Of a DNA stretch of 64,000 nucleotides, positions 24,430-34,843 are shown in pieces; the stretch's first letter is position 1, and every line of letters begins with the position of its first letter. The stretch is from Falsirhodobacter flavus. Lineage in GTDB: Bacteria > Pseudomonadota > Alphaproteobacteria > Rhodobacterales > Rhodobacteraceae. A program made the position numbers and the translations under genes. The stretch spans positions 1 through 64,000 of the forward strand of contig JARWBI010000011.1 in the NCBI GenBank assembly GCA_029846755.1, written 5' to 3'. Below the pieces are notes generated by a model, which saw nothing but the letters and a program-made list of their open reading frames with translations, ran no database searches and was not told where the DNA came from.

Positions 24430-26112
24430 TTACTGATGCGCGCGCTGCATGAATTCCTGCACGATGTTCGACATATCGAAGCTGTTGCCACCCTGAACGG
24501 GCGGATATTGGGCAAGTGTTCTGAGATGCTCGCCGACCAGCTCATTCATCGGCTCGAACACCCAGGAGACCTTTTGGGCAAGGTGACCATAGGAGTCTAT
24601 GCTGTCGTAACTCTCAAGCGGATCGCTGCGGATGTTTATGAATAGCGGAGAGTGGCGTGCGGTCACCACGTCGTAGTAGTTCTCCCGCGTCGCGAAATGG
24701 ATCTTCCAAGGCCCCATTCGGACGGCCATCAAACGACTTTCAAAGTAGTATAGGAAGTCGTTGCGCGCGCTTGTGTCGGTCTTCCCAGTCCAGTAATCGA
24801 GATTATTCACCCCGTCGATATATTGCTGCTTTTCCTGCAAGATGTCGTTTGCGACATCTTGCACCCCCGCGACCGCGGCGAATGTGGTAAACATATCCAT
24901 ATGCGCCTGAATGCCGTTCAGGGTCTGTCCCGGCTCGATGACCCCTGGCCACCGCAACATCGAGATCACACGGACGCCGCCCTCATAGGTGGTCATTTTC
25001 TCGCCGCGCCAAGGCGTTGTCCCGCCGTAGGGCCATGAGGAATGCTCTGGCCCGTTGTCGGTCGAATACCAGACGATGGTGTCTTCCTCGAGGCCGTTCT
25101 CCTTCAGGAAATCCAGGATGAGCCCGACATCGTGGTCGTGCTGAAGCATCCCGCTTCCGTGCAAGTCATCCTCGTGGGTATATTTGTCGGCAGCGTAACG
25201 CCACTCGTCGTTAAGACGTGTGTAGAGGTGCATCCGGCTGGTACTGAGCCAAACGAAAAATGGCTCATCGGCCTCTTGTGCGCTGCGCATGAAGTCGAAC
25301 GCTTTGGGGATGACCTCCCCGGCATCGAAGTTCTTCATCCTCTCCTGGTCCAGCTGCCCAGTGTCTTCGATTGTCTGGGTACCCACGCGGCCGAAGCGCG
25401 GATCTTCTGTCGGATCATCTGTGTCACTTCTGAACGAATGGAGCACTCCGCGCGTGCCGAAGTGGTTCGCAAAGGCCTCGGCACCGCCGGGGTAGGTGTT
25501 AGCAAAGTTCTGATAGTCCCGATATTCGTACTGTTCCTGCGTATTGAGGTGGTAAAGATTGCCAAAGAACTCGTCGAAGCCATGGGCCGTGGGCAAGTGC
25601 TCGTTCCGGTCGCCAAGATGGTTCTTGCCGAAATGTCCGGTGCGGTAACCGGCCTTCTTCATCACTTCCCCTAACGAGGGCGAGGCGGGCTGCAGTCCCA
25701 GCTTGTCGCCAGGCATGCCGACCGTCGTCATGCCAGAGCGGATGGGATACTGACCGGTGATGAAGGCAGCCCTCCCCGCGGTGCAGGAGGGCTGGGCATA
25801 GTGATCAACAAACCGGATCCCTTCTTCACCCACACGGTCGATATTCGGTGTGGTGTAGCCCATGGTTCCAAGACCGTAAGCACTGACATTCTGCCAGCCG
25901 ATATCGTCACCCCAGATAACAAGGATGTTCGGTCGTTTCCCGTTCGGGCGCGCCGGGCTGGGTGCGGCTTCCTGTACTTTTACCGCCTTCGCTGGCCCTG
26001 CGGTTTCGGCAGCTGAGGTCGCAAGGGCCGTTCCTGCCATCAGAAAGCAGCGGTGGCCGACGCCCCCGCGCCAAGGCGCTGGTGAACGATGAGTGTCTTG
26101 ACCAGTGATCAT
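24430..26112 (-). CDS. Type I arylsulfatase-like enzyme, exported
   Basis: A 560-residue alkaline-phosphatase-superfamily sulfatase. [11 protein letters not shown] (about residues 63-73) supplies metal-binding Asp residues. The CTAGR motif (Cys110) is the C-x-A-x-R site where Cys is converted to formylglycine. [15 protein letters not shown] and the [15 protein letters not shown] block are typical. The N terminus has a hydrophobic segment ([14 protein letters not shown]) and looks like a signal sequence. Modification probably depends on the formylglycine-generating enzyme at 31192. Substrate unknown; the neighbouring barrel proteins suggest hydrophobic sulfate esters. Confidence 0.88.
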   Translation of the reverse strand: MITGQDTHRSPAPWRGGVGHRCFLMAGTALATSAAETAGPAKAVKVQEAAPSPARPNGKRPNILVIWGDDIGWQNVSAYGLGTMGYTTPNIDRVGEEGIRFVDHYAQPSCTAGRAAFITGQYPIRSGMTTVGMPGDKLGLQPASPSLGEVMKKAGYRTGHFGKNHLGDRNEHLPTAHGFDEFFGNLYHLNTQEQYEYRDYQNFANTYPGGAEAFANHFGTRGVLHSFRSDTDDPTEDPRFGRVGTQTIEDTGQLDQERMKNFDAGEVIPKAFDFMRSAQEADEPFFVWLSTSRMHLYTRLNDEWRYAADKYTHEDDLHGSGMLQHDHDVGLILDFLKENGLEEDTIVWYSTDNGPEHSSWPYGGTTPWRGEKMTTYEGGVRVISMLRWPGVIEPGQTLNGIQAHMDMFTTFAAVAGVQDVANDILQEKQQYIDGVNNLDYWTGKTDTSARNDFLYYFESRLMAVRMGPWKIHFATRENYYDVVTARHSPLFINIRSDPLESYDSIDSYGHLAQKVSWVFEPMNELVGEHLRTLAQYPPVQGGNSFDMSNIVQEFMQRAHQ

Positions 26113-26236
26113 TGGTAACTCCCTATTTCACTGAGAAATCTGGTGAGAGGCGCGCCATCAAGCGTGGGCGGGTCAGTTGTCAGGATCAAAGCGGTCGGCA
26201 GCTCGAAGCAGGCTGCGTTAGAGCATCAGAGCGCCA

Positions 26237-27166
26237 TCAGAACGTCCCTGATATGGACAGATAGACAGCGTTGCCCTTGGGTCGGTTTTTCGTTCCAAAC
26301 TCGGGAGCCCAACTGAAGGCAATGTTGATAGGGCGTTCTTTGGGGCCGGCCTCGTACGTGACCACTGGCCCGATAGCGTAGGAGCGCCCTTTGAAGCCAT
26401 CAAGCTGATCCGCGAGGCCACCCTCGTCATCCTCCAGCTGATAAAGGACGGAGCCGAAGACTCCGGCAGAAAAGCGATCATTGATCTTCTTTATGACGAT
26501 TGCATCGAGATGGGCGAGCGTACCGCTCTGGTAGTCGGTGTCGGTGTTTTCGGTGTTGATATCAACGCCTGCGTTAACCGAAAAATCCAGACCGCGAGCT
26601 ACATCGAGATAGGTGTAGGATACGTTGGGAGAGACCGTCCAGTAGTTCATCCCCGTGTTATCAAGCGAACCAACATGATAAGAGCCAGTGGGCATGAAGA
26701 TGTTCACACCAGCGCTGAAGAAATGAGTTCCCGATTTCCAACCGATTTTAGGCGCGATGGCGATATCGCCAAGGGCGGTCTGAGACTGCTCAGTGCTCAT
26801 CATGCCGACTGACGCCTCTGCAGAAAGGTATTGAAATGGGACGGAGACACCCAGAGCGAATGATAATCCGTCTCCAATTTGACCGTTTGGAACCCAGAGG
26901 GCGGTGAGCGTCGGACCGGCTATGGTTGCTTCTAAGCCTGCCCGGATCTCTCCACCGACCGGGACACTCACATTGGCGCCAATCGAGCCATTATAATAAG
27001 CAGTCGTGATGTTCCAATAAAGACCCGGTGGTGGGATAGCTCCTCCCTTCGGCAGGGCGAAAACGCCGGGAATATATCGTCCTGCGGCGGCCTCCGTCGC
27101 GTCGGCTTGATCCGCGGCAAGCAGTGCCGCGGCGGCAAGTATCGCGATGCCTTTCGTGTAGTGCAT
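26237..27166 (-). CDS. Outer-membrane barrel protein, SphA/MetA-like transporter
   Basis: A 309-residue exported protein: signal peptide (IAILAAAALLAADQADA), then repeated amphipathic strands, ending SISGTF. The opening RYIPGVFALPKGGAIPPPGLYW and the later GDIAIAPKIGWKSGTHFF region match barrels annotated as MetA-pathway phenol degradation or SphA-like proteins. A role in passage of aromatic or lipid-like substrates is inferred. It lies upstream of the first sulfatase and divergent from the second. Confidence 0.7.
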   Translation of the reverse strand: MHYTKGIAILAAAALLAADQADATEAAAGRYIPGVFALPKGGAIPPPGLYWNITTAYYNGSIGANVSVPVGGEIRAGLEATIAGPTLTALWVPNGQIGDGLSFALGVSVPFQYLSAEASVGMMSTEQSQTALGDIAIAPKIGWKSGTHFFSAGVNIFMPTGSYHVGSLDNTGMNYWTVSPNVSYTYLDVARGLDFSVNAGVDINTENTDTDYQSGTLAHLDAIVIKKINDRFSAGVFGSVLYQLEDDEGGLADQLDGFKGRSYAIGPVVTYEAGPKERPINIAFSWAPEFGTKNRPKGNAVYLSISGTF

Positions 27167-27428
27167 TCGAGCCTCCCTGCGTCCGAGTCTGTCAACCTGA
27201 TGACTTGTGCGTAGCCTTCGTGCGGCACTTTACGGGAGCTTAGCACCGTTATTTGCGGGAATGTCTCAGGCGAAACCCTGAGATTATGAAGTTTTCACTC
27301 CCGATCATTTCTCAGGTGTTCACCCGATTTCTGCCGGCATTGAAGAATGTCAAAGTCTGTCGGGCAACCGCTTCGGGCAATCGTGAATGCCCATCCATGA
27401 TCCATATGATCCTAGAGGAAGCTGAAAG

Positions 27429-29747
27429 ATGTCTCGAGAGTTTCAAGGTAAGGTCGAACTGGACATTCGCGATTCTAAAGCAGATTGGGACGCTTTTCTC
27501 GACAATCGCGCGCCCAAAGACGCCCCGAATGTTCTAGTGATCCTCTATGATGATACCGGGCAAGCTGCGTGGTCGCCCTATGGCGGCCGGATCGAGATGC
27601 CGACACTGGATCGGCTTGCAGAGAACGGGCTTATTTACTCGCAATGGCATACAACAGCTGTGTGTTCGCCCACGCGCTCATGCTTCCTGACAGGGCGCAA
27701 TCACCATGCCAATGGCTTTGGCTCGATCTCGGAAGCGGCTACGGGGTTTGCCGGCTATAGCGGCCACATACCGCTCGAAAATGGAACTGTGGCCAGCATT
27801 CTTCGTGATGCTGGCTGGAGCACGTTCTGGATCGGCAAGAACCACAACGTGCCGGTGGATGCGTTTGGAATGGGCGCTTCCAAGAAAAAGTGGCCGCTTG
27901 GCCTAGGCTATGATCGCTTCTATGGCTTCATCGGCGGCGAGACGAACCAGTGGTATCCCGAGCTCATCGAGGACAACCACTATGTCGACCAGCCCTGCCG
28001 ACCCGAAGACGGCTATCATTTCTCCAAGGACATTGCCGATAAGGCGATTTCGTTTCTGCGGGACTCAAAACAAGCGGATCCGGACAAGCCGTGGTATATG
28101 TGGTACTGCCCGGGCGCGAACCATGCACCGCATCATGCGCCCCAGGAATACATCGACAAGTACAAGGGCAAATTTGACGATGGCTACGAAGCCTATCGCG
28201 ATTGGGTCCTCGCGCGCATGATCGAGCGCGGCATTTTGCCGGAGAGAACTGAGCTCACCGACATTAACCCATTGCCTGACGAGGTTTCCACCGAGGGCGA
28301 CATGGTCCGGCCTTGGGCGACTTTGTCGGAAGACGAGAAACGGCTCTTTAGCCGTATGGCAGAAGTCTATGCCGCTCTGTCCGAGTATACCGACGCCCAG
28401 ATCGGGCGGATGATCGACTATCTCGAGGAGTCGGGACAGCTCGATAATACGTTGATCTTCTACTGCGCCGACAACGGCGCGTCGGGTGAAGGCAGCCCGA
28501 GTGGCTCGGTGAATGAAAACCTATTTTTCAATGGCTTCCCAGACGACGTGGGTCGAAACCTCGCAATGATCGATAAGCTGGGTGGCCCGGACGCCTACAA
28601 TCATTATCCGACCGGTTGGGCTGTCGCGTTCTCTACGCCCTACAAAATGTTCAAACGCTACGCATCGTTCGCTGGCGGGACTTGTGACCCGCTGGTTGTG
28701 CACTGGCCCAAAGGGATCAAGGCCAAAGGCGAGGTGCGTGACCAATATCACCACTGCACCGACATCGTGCCGACAATACTAGAGGCTTGTGGGGTCCCGT
28801 TCCCGGCGGTTTTGGATGGCGTCAAGCAAGCACCCCTGGCTGGCGTTTCCATGTTGTATACTTTTGATGATGCGGCTGCACCAACTCGCAAGCAAGCCCA
28901 GTACTACGAGCTGGCGGGTACGCGCGGCATTTGGTCGGACGGCTGGAAGGCGGCAGCGCTTCACGCGCCGATGCCCTCAGATCAGGGTCATTTTGACGAG
29001 GATGTCTGGCAACTGTTCCACACCGATGTGGATCGGGCGGAAGCACGGGATCTGGCCGCAGAAAATCCAGAAAAGCTCGAACAACTCAAAGAGCTTTGGT
29101 TGGTGGAAGCTAAGAAAAACAATGTTCTTCCGCTTAACGATCTGAACGTTCACGATCAGCATGCTGCTGAATATCATGCTCCCAAGCGAGATCGATACAC
29201 CTACTACCCTCAAACCACAGAAGTCCCCGAGGCCGCTGCCGCACGCACGCTAGGCGTCTCGTTCAAGATGTTGGCGGAAGTCGAGTTTACGCCCAACAGC
29301 GAGGGCGTCATCATCGCACAGGGGTCCCGCTTTGGCGGCTACTCCCTTTTCGTGAAGGGGGGGCAGCTGTTCTACGTCTACAACTTCTTGGGTGTCCCGC
29401 CCGAGCAGCGGCTTGTGTGTGATGCGCCCAAGGATGGGACGCACATTGTGGGGGTCGAGTTCGTCAAGGAACGCGTGAGCGAGCTGGGAGAAGCCTTCGG
29501 CCGGATGACCCTCTACGTCGATGAGGAAGTGACGGAGCAGGACGATTTTAGGACACAAACCGGCCGCTATGCACTTTGCGGCGAAGGCCTCTGCGTTGGC
29601 TATGATGGTGGCGATGCTGTCAGCAGCGAGTACAAGCCGCAGTTTCCTTTCACCGGTGGCCGGGTGATCAAGGTCGTCTTCGACATTGCCGATGATGTCT
29701 ACATTGATGTCGAGCGAAAGCTCGCCGCAGCGCTGGCACGGGATTAA
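27429..29747 (+). CDS. Large type I sulfatase (772 aa), AslA-like
   Basis: Sulfatase with the metal site VLVILYDDTG (Asp41/42) and the CSPTR motif (Cys79), the classic C-x-P-x-R formylglycine site. IGKNHN and CADNGASGEGSPSGS are further conserved elements. The C-terminal ~170 residues form an extra beta-rich domain. No signal peptide is seen, so unlike the sulfatase at 24430 it is probably cytoplasmic. ATG 27429 lies 10 bases after a GAGGAAG site. It leads a rightward operon with a DUF1254 protein and the formylglycine-generating enzyme. Confidence 0.9.
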   Translation: MSREFQGKVELDIRDSKADWDAFLDNRAPKDAPNVLVILYDDTGQAAWSPYGGRIEMPTLDRLAENGLIYSQWHTTAVCSPTRSCFLTGRNHHANGFGSISEAATGFAGYSGHIPLENGTVASILRDAGWSTFWIGKNHNVPVDAFGMGASKKKWPLGLGYDRFYGFIGGETNQWYPELIEDNHYVDQPCRPEDGYHFSKDIADKAISFLRDSKQADPDKPWYMWYCPGANHAPHHAPQEYIDKYKGKFDDGYEAYRDWVLARMIERGILPERTELTDINPLPDEVSTEGDMVRPWATLSEDEKRLFSRMAEVYAALSEYTDAQIGRMIDYLEESGQLDNTLIFYCADNGASGEGSPSGSVNENLFFNGFPDDVGRNLAMIDKLGGPDAYNHYPTGWAVAFSTPYKMFKRYASFAGGTCDPLVVHWPKGIKAKGEVRDQYHHCTDIVPTILEACGVPFPAVLDGVKQAPLAGVSMLYTFDDAAAPTRKQAQYYELAGTRGIWSDGWKAAALHAPMPSDQGHFDEDVWQLFHTDVDRAEARDLAAENPEKLEQLKELWLVEAKKNNVLPLNDLNVHDQHAAEYHAPKRDRYTYYPQTTEVPEAAAARTLGVSFKMLAEVEFTPNSEGVIIAQGSRFGGYSLFVKGGQLFYVYNFLGVPPEQRLVCDAPKDGTHIVGVEFVKERVSELGEAFGRMTLYVDEEVTEQDDFRTQTGRYALCGEGLCVGYDGGDAVSSEYKPQFPFTGGRVIKVVFDIADDVYIDVERKLAAALARD

Positions 29748-29752
29748 AAGAC

Positions 29753-31141
29753 ATGACCATGGACACCCTCAATTTGCGGGCGGACTATGGGTTCAAGGGT
29801 GGTTATCCGTTGTCTGAGACGGTTGATCGCGCCTTTGACGATCTGGACCTGATCCGTGCGCTGCAGATGTATCGCGCATTCTATCCGACAGTATCTTGCG
29901 CAGCCATGTTCAAGGGCAACGCTGAGGTTGGAGTCCTTCCGAACCGGAGCTGGGGAAGCATGAGCACGCTTCCCAGGCACGTCGGTTTTACCCTGAATTC
30001 CGATACTCCCTATGGAGGCTTTCTCCTTGAACTGAAAGCAGGACCATTGGTGGTGGAGCTCCCGCCGGGCCTGCTTCTCGGCGCAGCGATGGATATGAAT
30101 CAGAGGTGGATTGCGGATCTGGGCATTCCCGGCCCCGATCAGGGCAGGGGCGGAAAGCATCTCTTCCTGCCGCCGAGTCATGATGTCTCTGTGCCCGATG
30201 GCTACTTCCCCTGTTCAAGCGGAACCTTCCGCGTACTGGTAGGAGTGCGCTCGATCCCCGAACATGGGGACATGCATGCGGCGGTCGAGGTGTTGAAGAC
30301 AGTTCGCGTCTATCATCTGAACCCGTCTGATCCTTGGCCGGGACTGAGTTGGGTAGACATGACGCCGATGCCCCAAGACACAACGCCGCTCGCTTGCGAA
30401 GACAACCTGGACTTCTGGCGGATGCTGCATGAAGTCGTCGAGGCAGAGCCCCCCTTCGACGGCTATCGCGAGCACTATGGGGAGTTGGCAATGCTGGGCA
30501 TTGCGAAGGGCCTTCCTTTCGAGCCGGACGACAGGATGGTCGGAATTCTCGCCCGAGCAGCGGAACTTGGGTGTCAGCAGATGCGGGTCCAGTCTTTCGC
30601 AGATCGGCGAACGGACCGGATCGTGTGGCCCGATAGAAAATGGGAATGGGCCGGATTACGTTTCGAGAACGGTTCATTCGATACGACGGACTACACGGAT
30701 ACATATGCGCGTGAGAAATGGTTCTTCCAAGCCATCGCTACCTCGCCAGCCATGTTCCGCCGCGATGCGTATGCAGGGTCGCTCTACTGGCTTGGTCTCC
30801 GCGATGTCACCGGCGCCTATCTCGATGGTGGTGCAACTTACCGGCTGACAGTTCCCCTGCCTGTGCCATCGCGCCTTTTCTGGTCAGTGACCGTCTACGA
30901 TGCCGAGACGCGTAGCCAGATCGACACAGATCAGGGTGCTGCGGCGCTCCGGTCGCTTTTCGAATTGAAGGATCTGAGCGGAGGCTCCGTCGACCGGATT
31001 TCGGGTCGGAGAAACCGGAGGAGGACGCATCACGCCGCTGGATACAGACAATTTCGGGCAAGGGCTGGTTCGTCTATTTCCGGATCTATGGCCCTAAACC
31101 GCCAGCCTTCGATGGCAGCTGGCGACCGGATGACTTTGTAA
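29753..31141 (+). CDS. DUF1254/DUF1214 protein with frameshifted C terminus
   Basis: DUF1254 occupies the N-terminal half (LIRALQMYRAFYPTVS, FTLNSDTPYGG) and DUF1214 the C-terminal half (LPVPSRLFWSVTVYDAETRSQI). After LFELKDLSGGSVDR the frame changes. The family-like ending (SRRWIQTISGKGWFVYFRIY, then PDDFVKTE) continues in another frame to TGA 31150-31152. So a one-base loss or two-base gain lies at about 30990-31000, and the last ~50 residues are scrambled. This is either a real mutation or a sequencing error. It sits between the sulfatase and the formylglycine-generating enzyme; catalytic role unknown. Confidence 0.75.
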   Translation: MTMDTLNLRADYGFKGGYPLSETVDRAFDDLDLIRALQMYRAFYPTVSCAAMFKGNAEVGVLPNRSWGSMSTLPRHVGFTLNSDTPYGGFLLELKAGPLVVELPPGLLLGAAMDMNQRWIADLGIPGPDQGRGGKHLFLPPSHDVSVPDGYFPCSSGTFRVLVGVRSIPEHGDMHAAVEVLKTVRVYHLNPSDPWPGLSWVDMTPMPQDTTPLACEDNLDFWRMLHEVVEAEPPFDGYREHYGELAMLGIAKGLPFEPDDRMVGILARAAELGCQQMRVQSFADRRTDRIVWPDRKWEWAGLRFENGSFDTTDYTDTYAREKWFFQAIATSPAMFRRDAYAGSLYWLGLRDVTGAYLDGGATYRLTVPLPVPSRLFWSVTVYDAETRSQIDTDQGAAALRSLFELKDLSGGSVDRISGRRNRRRTHHAAGYRQFRARAGSSISGSMALNRQPSMAAGDRMTL

Positions 31142-31191
31142 AGACGGAATGACCGACAACCTGACAAAGGTATCTGCTCTGGAGACGTGCA

Positions 31192-32172
31192 ATGAACTCG
31201 CATCTCAGCCCAGCTCCATCGTCTTTCCCGCGATCCGCTTCAAATATGATTTGGATCGCCGGCGGAACGTTTCGCATGGGGTCCGATCGCCACTACCCTG
31301 AAGAGGCTCCGGTCCACCGTGTTAAAGTGGACGGCTTCTGGATTGATCGCACCCCGGTGACCAACGCCGCCTTTCGGGACTTCGTAAGGGCGACAGGGCA
31401 TGTGACCCTTGCCGAGAAAATCCCGGACGCCGGGGATTATCCAGGAGCTTTGCCGAACATGCTCAAGGCAGGTTCTGTCGTATTCCGGCCATCAAAGGGG
31501 CCGTCGATCCTTAAGACCGGCAATCAATGGTGGAAATTCCGGTCCGGTGCTGACTGGCGCCATCCATATGGACCGGGATCATCTCTCGCCGGGCTGGATG
31601 CTCATCCGGTCGTCCACGTGGCGTATGCGGACGCAGTGGCTTATGCCACGTGGGCGGGGAAAGACCTTCCGACAGAGGCCGAATGGGAATTTGCTGCGCG
31701 CGGTGGTTTGGACGGCGCCGACTTTGCCTGGGGCGACGAGTTTCTGCCGGGCGGGCGGCACATGGCAAACACTTGGCAAGGTATCTTCCCCTACAAGAAC
31801 ACGATGGATGACGGTTACGAGCGGACGTCGCCTGTGGGAAAATATCCGCCAAACGGGTATGGTCTGCACGACATGATCGGCAACGTGTGGGAGTGGACCA
31901 CAGACTGGTATGCGTCGCGCCACACAGCCGATGCTGTGAAGGCCTGTTGCATTCCGCAAAACCCTCGCGGTGCGACAAAAGAGGAAAGTTTCGATCCGCA
32001 TCAGCCGCAGGCGCCCATCCCTCGAAAGGTCCTCAAAGGCGGGTCGCATCTCTGCGCACCCAATTACTGTCAACGTTACCGCCCCGCCGCCCGTCACGCC
32101 CATGCTGTAGATACGTCGACCAGCCATATTGGCTTTCGCTGCGTCCTGCGCCGAACGGAGGGCAGCCGATGA
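31192..32172 (+). CDS. Formylglycine-generating enzyme (SUMF1 family)
   Basis: A 326-residue SUMF1-type protein: IAGGTFRMGSD at the start, LPTEAEWEFAARGG in the middle, and GLHDMIGNVWEWT followed by LKGGSHLCAPNYCQRYRPAAR near the end. The cysteine pair of LCAPNYC (about residues 286 and 291) corresponds to the copper-binding active-site cysteines of functional formylglycine-generating enzymes. It therefore probably oxidises the motif cysteines of the two sulfatases nearby. No signal peptide, consistent with cytoplasmic action before export. Its stop overlaps the next start. Confidence 0.9.
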   Translation: MNSHLSPAPSSFPRSASNMIWIAGGTFRMGSDRHYPEEAPVHRVKVDGFWIDRTPVTNAAFRDFVRATGHVTLAEKIPDAGDYPGALPNMLKAGSVVFRPSKGPSILKTGNQWWKFRSGADWRHPYGPGSSLAGLDAHPVVHVAYADAVAYATWAGKDLPTEAEWEFAARGGLDGADFAWGDEFLPGGRHMANTWQGIFPYKNTMDDGYERTSPVGKYPPNGYGLHDMIGNVWEWTTDWYASRHTADAVKACCIPQNPRGATKEESFDPHQPQAPIPRKVLKGGSHLCAPNYCQRYRPAARHAHAVDTSTSHIGFRCVLRRTEGSR

Positions 32173-32657
32173 CCGTGCCTCCAACGCGATTTCAGCTGCT
32201 TTTGGCACGGCTCGCAGTTCTCCTTGCAGCGATCCTCGTGGTTTGGGGCCTGCTGCGATATGGGGTGTCGGCAGAGGTACACGAACGCATATGGCGCGAC
32301 ATCGCAGCACGCCCGGGAGGTCCTATGACGTTTCGTTTCGTTCTCCAGCCATCAATGGCTGCGCTGGCCGCCTGGCGCGACGGGGCGGAAGATGCGCGGC
32401 TTGATCGGTCGCCTTACCTTTGGACGATCCTGTCAAGCTCAGGCCAAAGCGCAGATAGATTGAGGGAGGGAATTATCGCGACCGCGCGCATCATCCTGCT
32501 CGGCTTCGTGATGGACGGAATATACCAGGCAACTGTGCTACGTACCTTCTATCCGGGCGAGATGCTGTTGATCGCAATCTTGCTCGCCTTTGTCCCCTAT
32601 CTTCTGTTGCGCGGACCCTTCGCCCGGATCAGGCGCAAGTTGGGAGACAAACGATGA
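32169..32657 (+). CDS. Hypothetical inner-membrane protein (162 aa)
   Basis: ATG 32169 overlaps the formylglycine-generating enzyme stop (ATGA). Membrane segments are seen near residues 9-30 (LLLARLAVLLAAILVVWGLL), 105-125 and 132-148, with a polar periplasmic or cytoplasmic loop between. The stop overlaps the next ATG. No family was recognised; such small membrane proteins commonly accompany sulfatase/SUMF1 sets in alphaproteobacteria, but their role is unknown. Confidence 0.65.
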   Translation: MTVPPTRFQLLLARLAVLLAAILVVWGLLRYGVSAEVHERIWRDIAARPGGPMTFRFVLQPSMAALAAWRDGAEDARLDRSPYLWTILSSSGQSADRLREGIIATARIILLGFVMDGIYQATVLRTFYPGEMLLIAILLAFVPYLLLRGPFARIRRKLGDKR

Positions 32658-33127
32658 CGCATCGTACTTCCGAACATGTTACCTCTGCCTCCAGTTCGGA
32701 CCGGATCTCTGTGGAGCTGTCTTCCCGGCGAACAGGGATGTCATTCCAGCGCACCCGCCTTAGTGCCGAACGCACCCTGATGTCGATCATTCGCACGTCG
32801 CTGTCGCTGATCAGTTTTGGGTTTACGATCTATCAGATTTTCCACAAGGCGGCGGAGCAGAACATAATTCCAAATGCGGGCGATGCTCGCAGGTTCGGCG
32901 TTGCTCTTGTGCTGCTCGGAGTAGCTTTGCTCATCGCCGGCATCGTCTATCACCTGCGCTTCATGACGGAGCTGCGCCACGAACGCGAGACCATGGCTAG
33001 CGAAGGATTGATCCACGGCGAAAGCGCGTACCCCATTTCTTTGACTTTGGTAGCAGCAATGCTTTTGCTCGCGATAGGCCTCTTTGCGATTGCGAGTATG
33101 GCCTTCCAACTTGGGCCGTTCGGCTGA
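32654..33127 (+). CDS. DUF202 (YidH-like) membrane protein
   Basis: A 157-residue protein with the DUF202 signature RTRLSAERTLMSIIRTSLSLISFGF leading into the first membrane segment. Two more hydrophobic segments follow (VALVLLGVALLIAGIVY and LTLVAAMLLLAIGLFAIA). DUF202 proteins are inner-membrane proteins of unknown biochemical role. Coupled by four-base overlap to the preceding gene; the following DUF1622 gene completes a membrane-protein triplet. Confidence 0.8.
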   Translation: MTHRTSEHVTSASSSDRISVELSSRRTGMSFQRTRLSAERTLMSIIRTSLSLISFGFTIYQIFHKAAEQNIIPNAGDARRFGVALVLLGVALLIAGIVYHLRFMTELRHERETMASEGLIHGESAYPISLTLVAAMLLLAIGLFAIASMAFQLGPFG

Positions 33128-33448
33128 CACGCATCACCGAAAACCTTGGTCAGGAGGCACTGGAATGATCTGGATGGTCAAAGTGACCGATGCGATCGCG
33201 GTTCTCTTATGATTGAAACGGAAGAATGGCTTCGAAGCTGGCTTATCGCCACGACAGAACTCGTAGTGATCGCTGTGGATGCAATGGCGCTGGTCGTGGT
33301 TCTTATGGGGTCCATCCGGGCCTTTATGGCTGCCTGCCGTTTCATGCTGGTTCGGCCCACGACCGTAGCCGAAAGGCGTGAGATCTGAGCTGCTGCCGGT
33401 TTTGTGGACACGAAGATAAGATCGTGACCAAGGAACTGGAGTGCAGAT

Positions 33449-33739
33449 ATGACGAGACGGAAGTTCAGCCGTGAATTCAAAGTCGAGGCCGTCAGGCTGG
33501 TGGCGGACCGTGGTGTGTCGGTGGCTCAGGCCGCGCGTGACCTCGATGTTGCCGAGAGCGTGCTGCGTCGATGGATGCGGGAACTGACCGCGACACCAGT
33601 CACGGCGTTTCCCGGCAATGGTCAAATGCGGGCCGATCTGGCCGAGATTGCAGCGCTGAAGAAAGAGGTCGCACGGCTGCGTGCGGAGCGTGATATTCTA
33701 AAGAAAGCCGCAGCTTTTTTCGCGCGCGAGGCGACATGA
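33449..33739 (+). CDS. IS3-family transposase OrfA
   Basis: A 96-residue helix-turn-helix protein (KFSREFKVEAVRLVADRG, VAQAARDLDVAESVLRRWM) with a C-terminal coiled coil (LKKEVARLRAERDILKKA). Its stop overlaps the orfB start, and a TTTTTTC run just before it is the probable frameshift site for making OrfAB. Confidence 0.85.
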   Translation: MTRRKFSREFKVEAVRLVADRGVSVAQAARDLDVAESVLRRWMRELTATPVTAFPGNGQMRADLAEIAALKKEVARLRAERDILKKAAAFFAREAT

Positions 33740-34596
33740 GGTTCGCCTTCATCGCCAGACACCGCCACATCTGGCCCGTCAGTTGGCTGTGCGACGTGCT
33801 GGATGTGTCACGATCCGGTTTCCACGCCTGGCTCAACCGCCCGACCAGCGCCCGCGAGATCCATGACGCGAAGCTCGTCACAGCGATCGAGTCGAGCTTC
33901 AAGGCCAGCGATCGGACCTATGGCGCGCGCCGCGTCTGGCGTGATGTTCTCGAGGAGGGGCTTACCTGCGGGCTTCACCGGATCGAACGGCTGATGCGGC
34001 TCAATGCCCTGCGGGCGCGGCCCCGGCGCCGTGGAAAGCCGAAGGACGATGGGGAGCGGTCAGTCATCGCCGACAACATTCTGGACCGTGACTTCCAAGC
34101 CGACCGACCAAACCAGAAGTGGCTGGCCGACTTTACCTACATCTGGACCGCTGAGGGCTGGCTTTACGTCGCGGTCGTGCTGGACCTGTTTTCCCGGCTC
34201 GCGGTCGGTTGGTCAATGAAGGCAGACCGGGACGCATCACTGGTCATGGATGCGCTGATGATGGCCGTCTGGCGCCGTGGCAAAGCCGACGCCCTGCTGC
34301 ATCACTCGGATCAGGGATCGCAATACACAAGCGAGCAGTTTCAACGGCTTCTGATTGACAATGGCATCACCTGCTCGATGAGCCGTGCGGGTAACGTCTG
34401 GGATAATTCGGCAATGGAGAGCTTTTTCTCAACGCTGAAGACCGAACGCACGGCCCGCAAGGTCTATCGAACTCGCAACGAAGCGAGGGCCGATGTCTTT
34501 GATTACATCGAGCGCTTCTACAACCCGCGACGGCGGCACTCGAAACTGGGCTACATCAGCCCCATGGAGTTCGAAGCCCGCGCTATGCTAGCTTAA
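33736..34596 (+). CDS. IS3-family transposase OrfB
   Basis: A 286-residue rve-type integrase. The HTH_21 region (DRTYGARRVWRDVLEEG) is followed by DDE residues in WLADFTYIW, HHSDQGSQYTS and the NSAMESFFSTLKTE block, and by the RRRHSKLGYISPMEFE ending. It looks intact. Expressed as OrfAB by frameshifting near the end of orfA. Confidence 0.88.
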   Translation: MRFAFIARHRHIWPVSWLCDVLDVSRSGFHAWLNRPTSAREIHDAKLVTAIESSFKASDRTYGARRVWRDVLEEGLTCGLHRIERLMRLNALRARPRRRGKPKDDGERSVIADNILDRDFQADRPNQKWLADFTYIWTAEGWLYVAVVLDLFSRLAVGWSMKADRDASLVMDALMMAVWRRGKADALLHHSDQGSQYTSEQFQRLLIDNGITCSMSRAGNVWDNSAMESFFSTLKTERTARKVYRTRNEARADVFDYIERFYNPRRRHSKLGYISPMEFEARAMLA

Positions 34597-34843
34597 CATG
34601 CTGTCCACGAAACCGGCAGCAGCTCAATCTGGCTGAGCTATGCCCGCGTTCTCGTCGCCGCGCTGACCTTCCAGCTTGCTGCCGATATTTTAGAGACATC
34701 GATAGCCGCGAGCTGGGAAGCCGTGGCCAATCTCGCCTTGATTGCGATCATCCGCACGTTTCTGAACTTCTTCTTGGAGCGTGATCTCGCGGAGGCCCGT
34801 GAGCGCCAGCCCAAAGCATTGGAAACAGAAGCCGAAGAACCGG

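Larger units (their letters stand above)
33386..34626 (+). mobile_element. IS3-family insertion sequence
   Basis: The ends read TGAGCTGCTGCCGGTTTT at 33386 and TGAGCTGCTGCCGGTTTC from 34626 on the other strand. ATC is duplicated at 33383-33385 and 34627-34629. Length is 1241 bp with overlapping orfA and orfB, apparently intact. It differs in sequence from the IS3-family element at 991. Confidence 0.9.
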
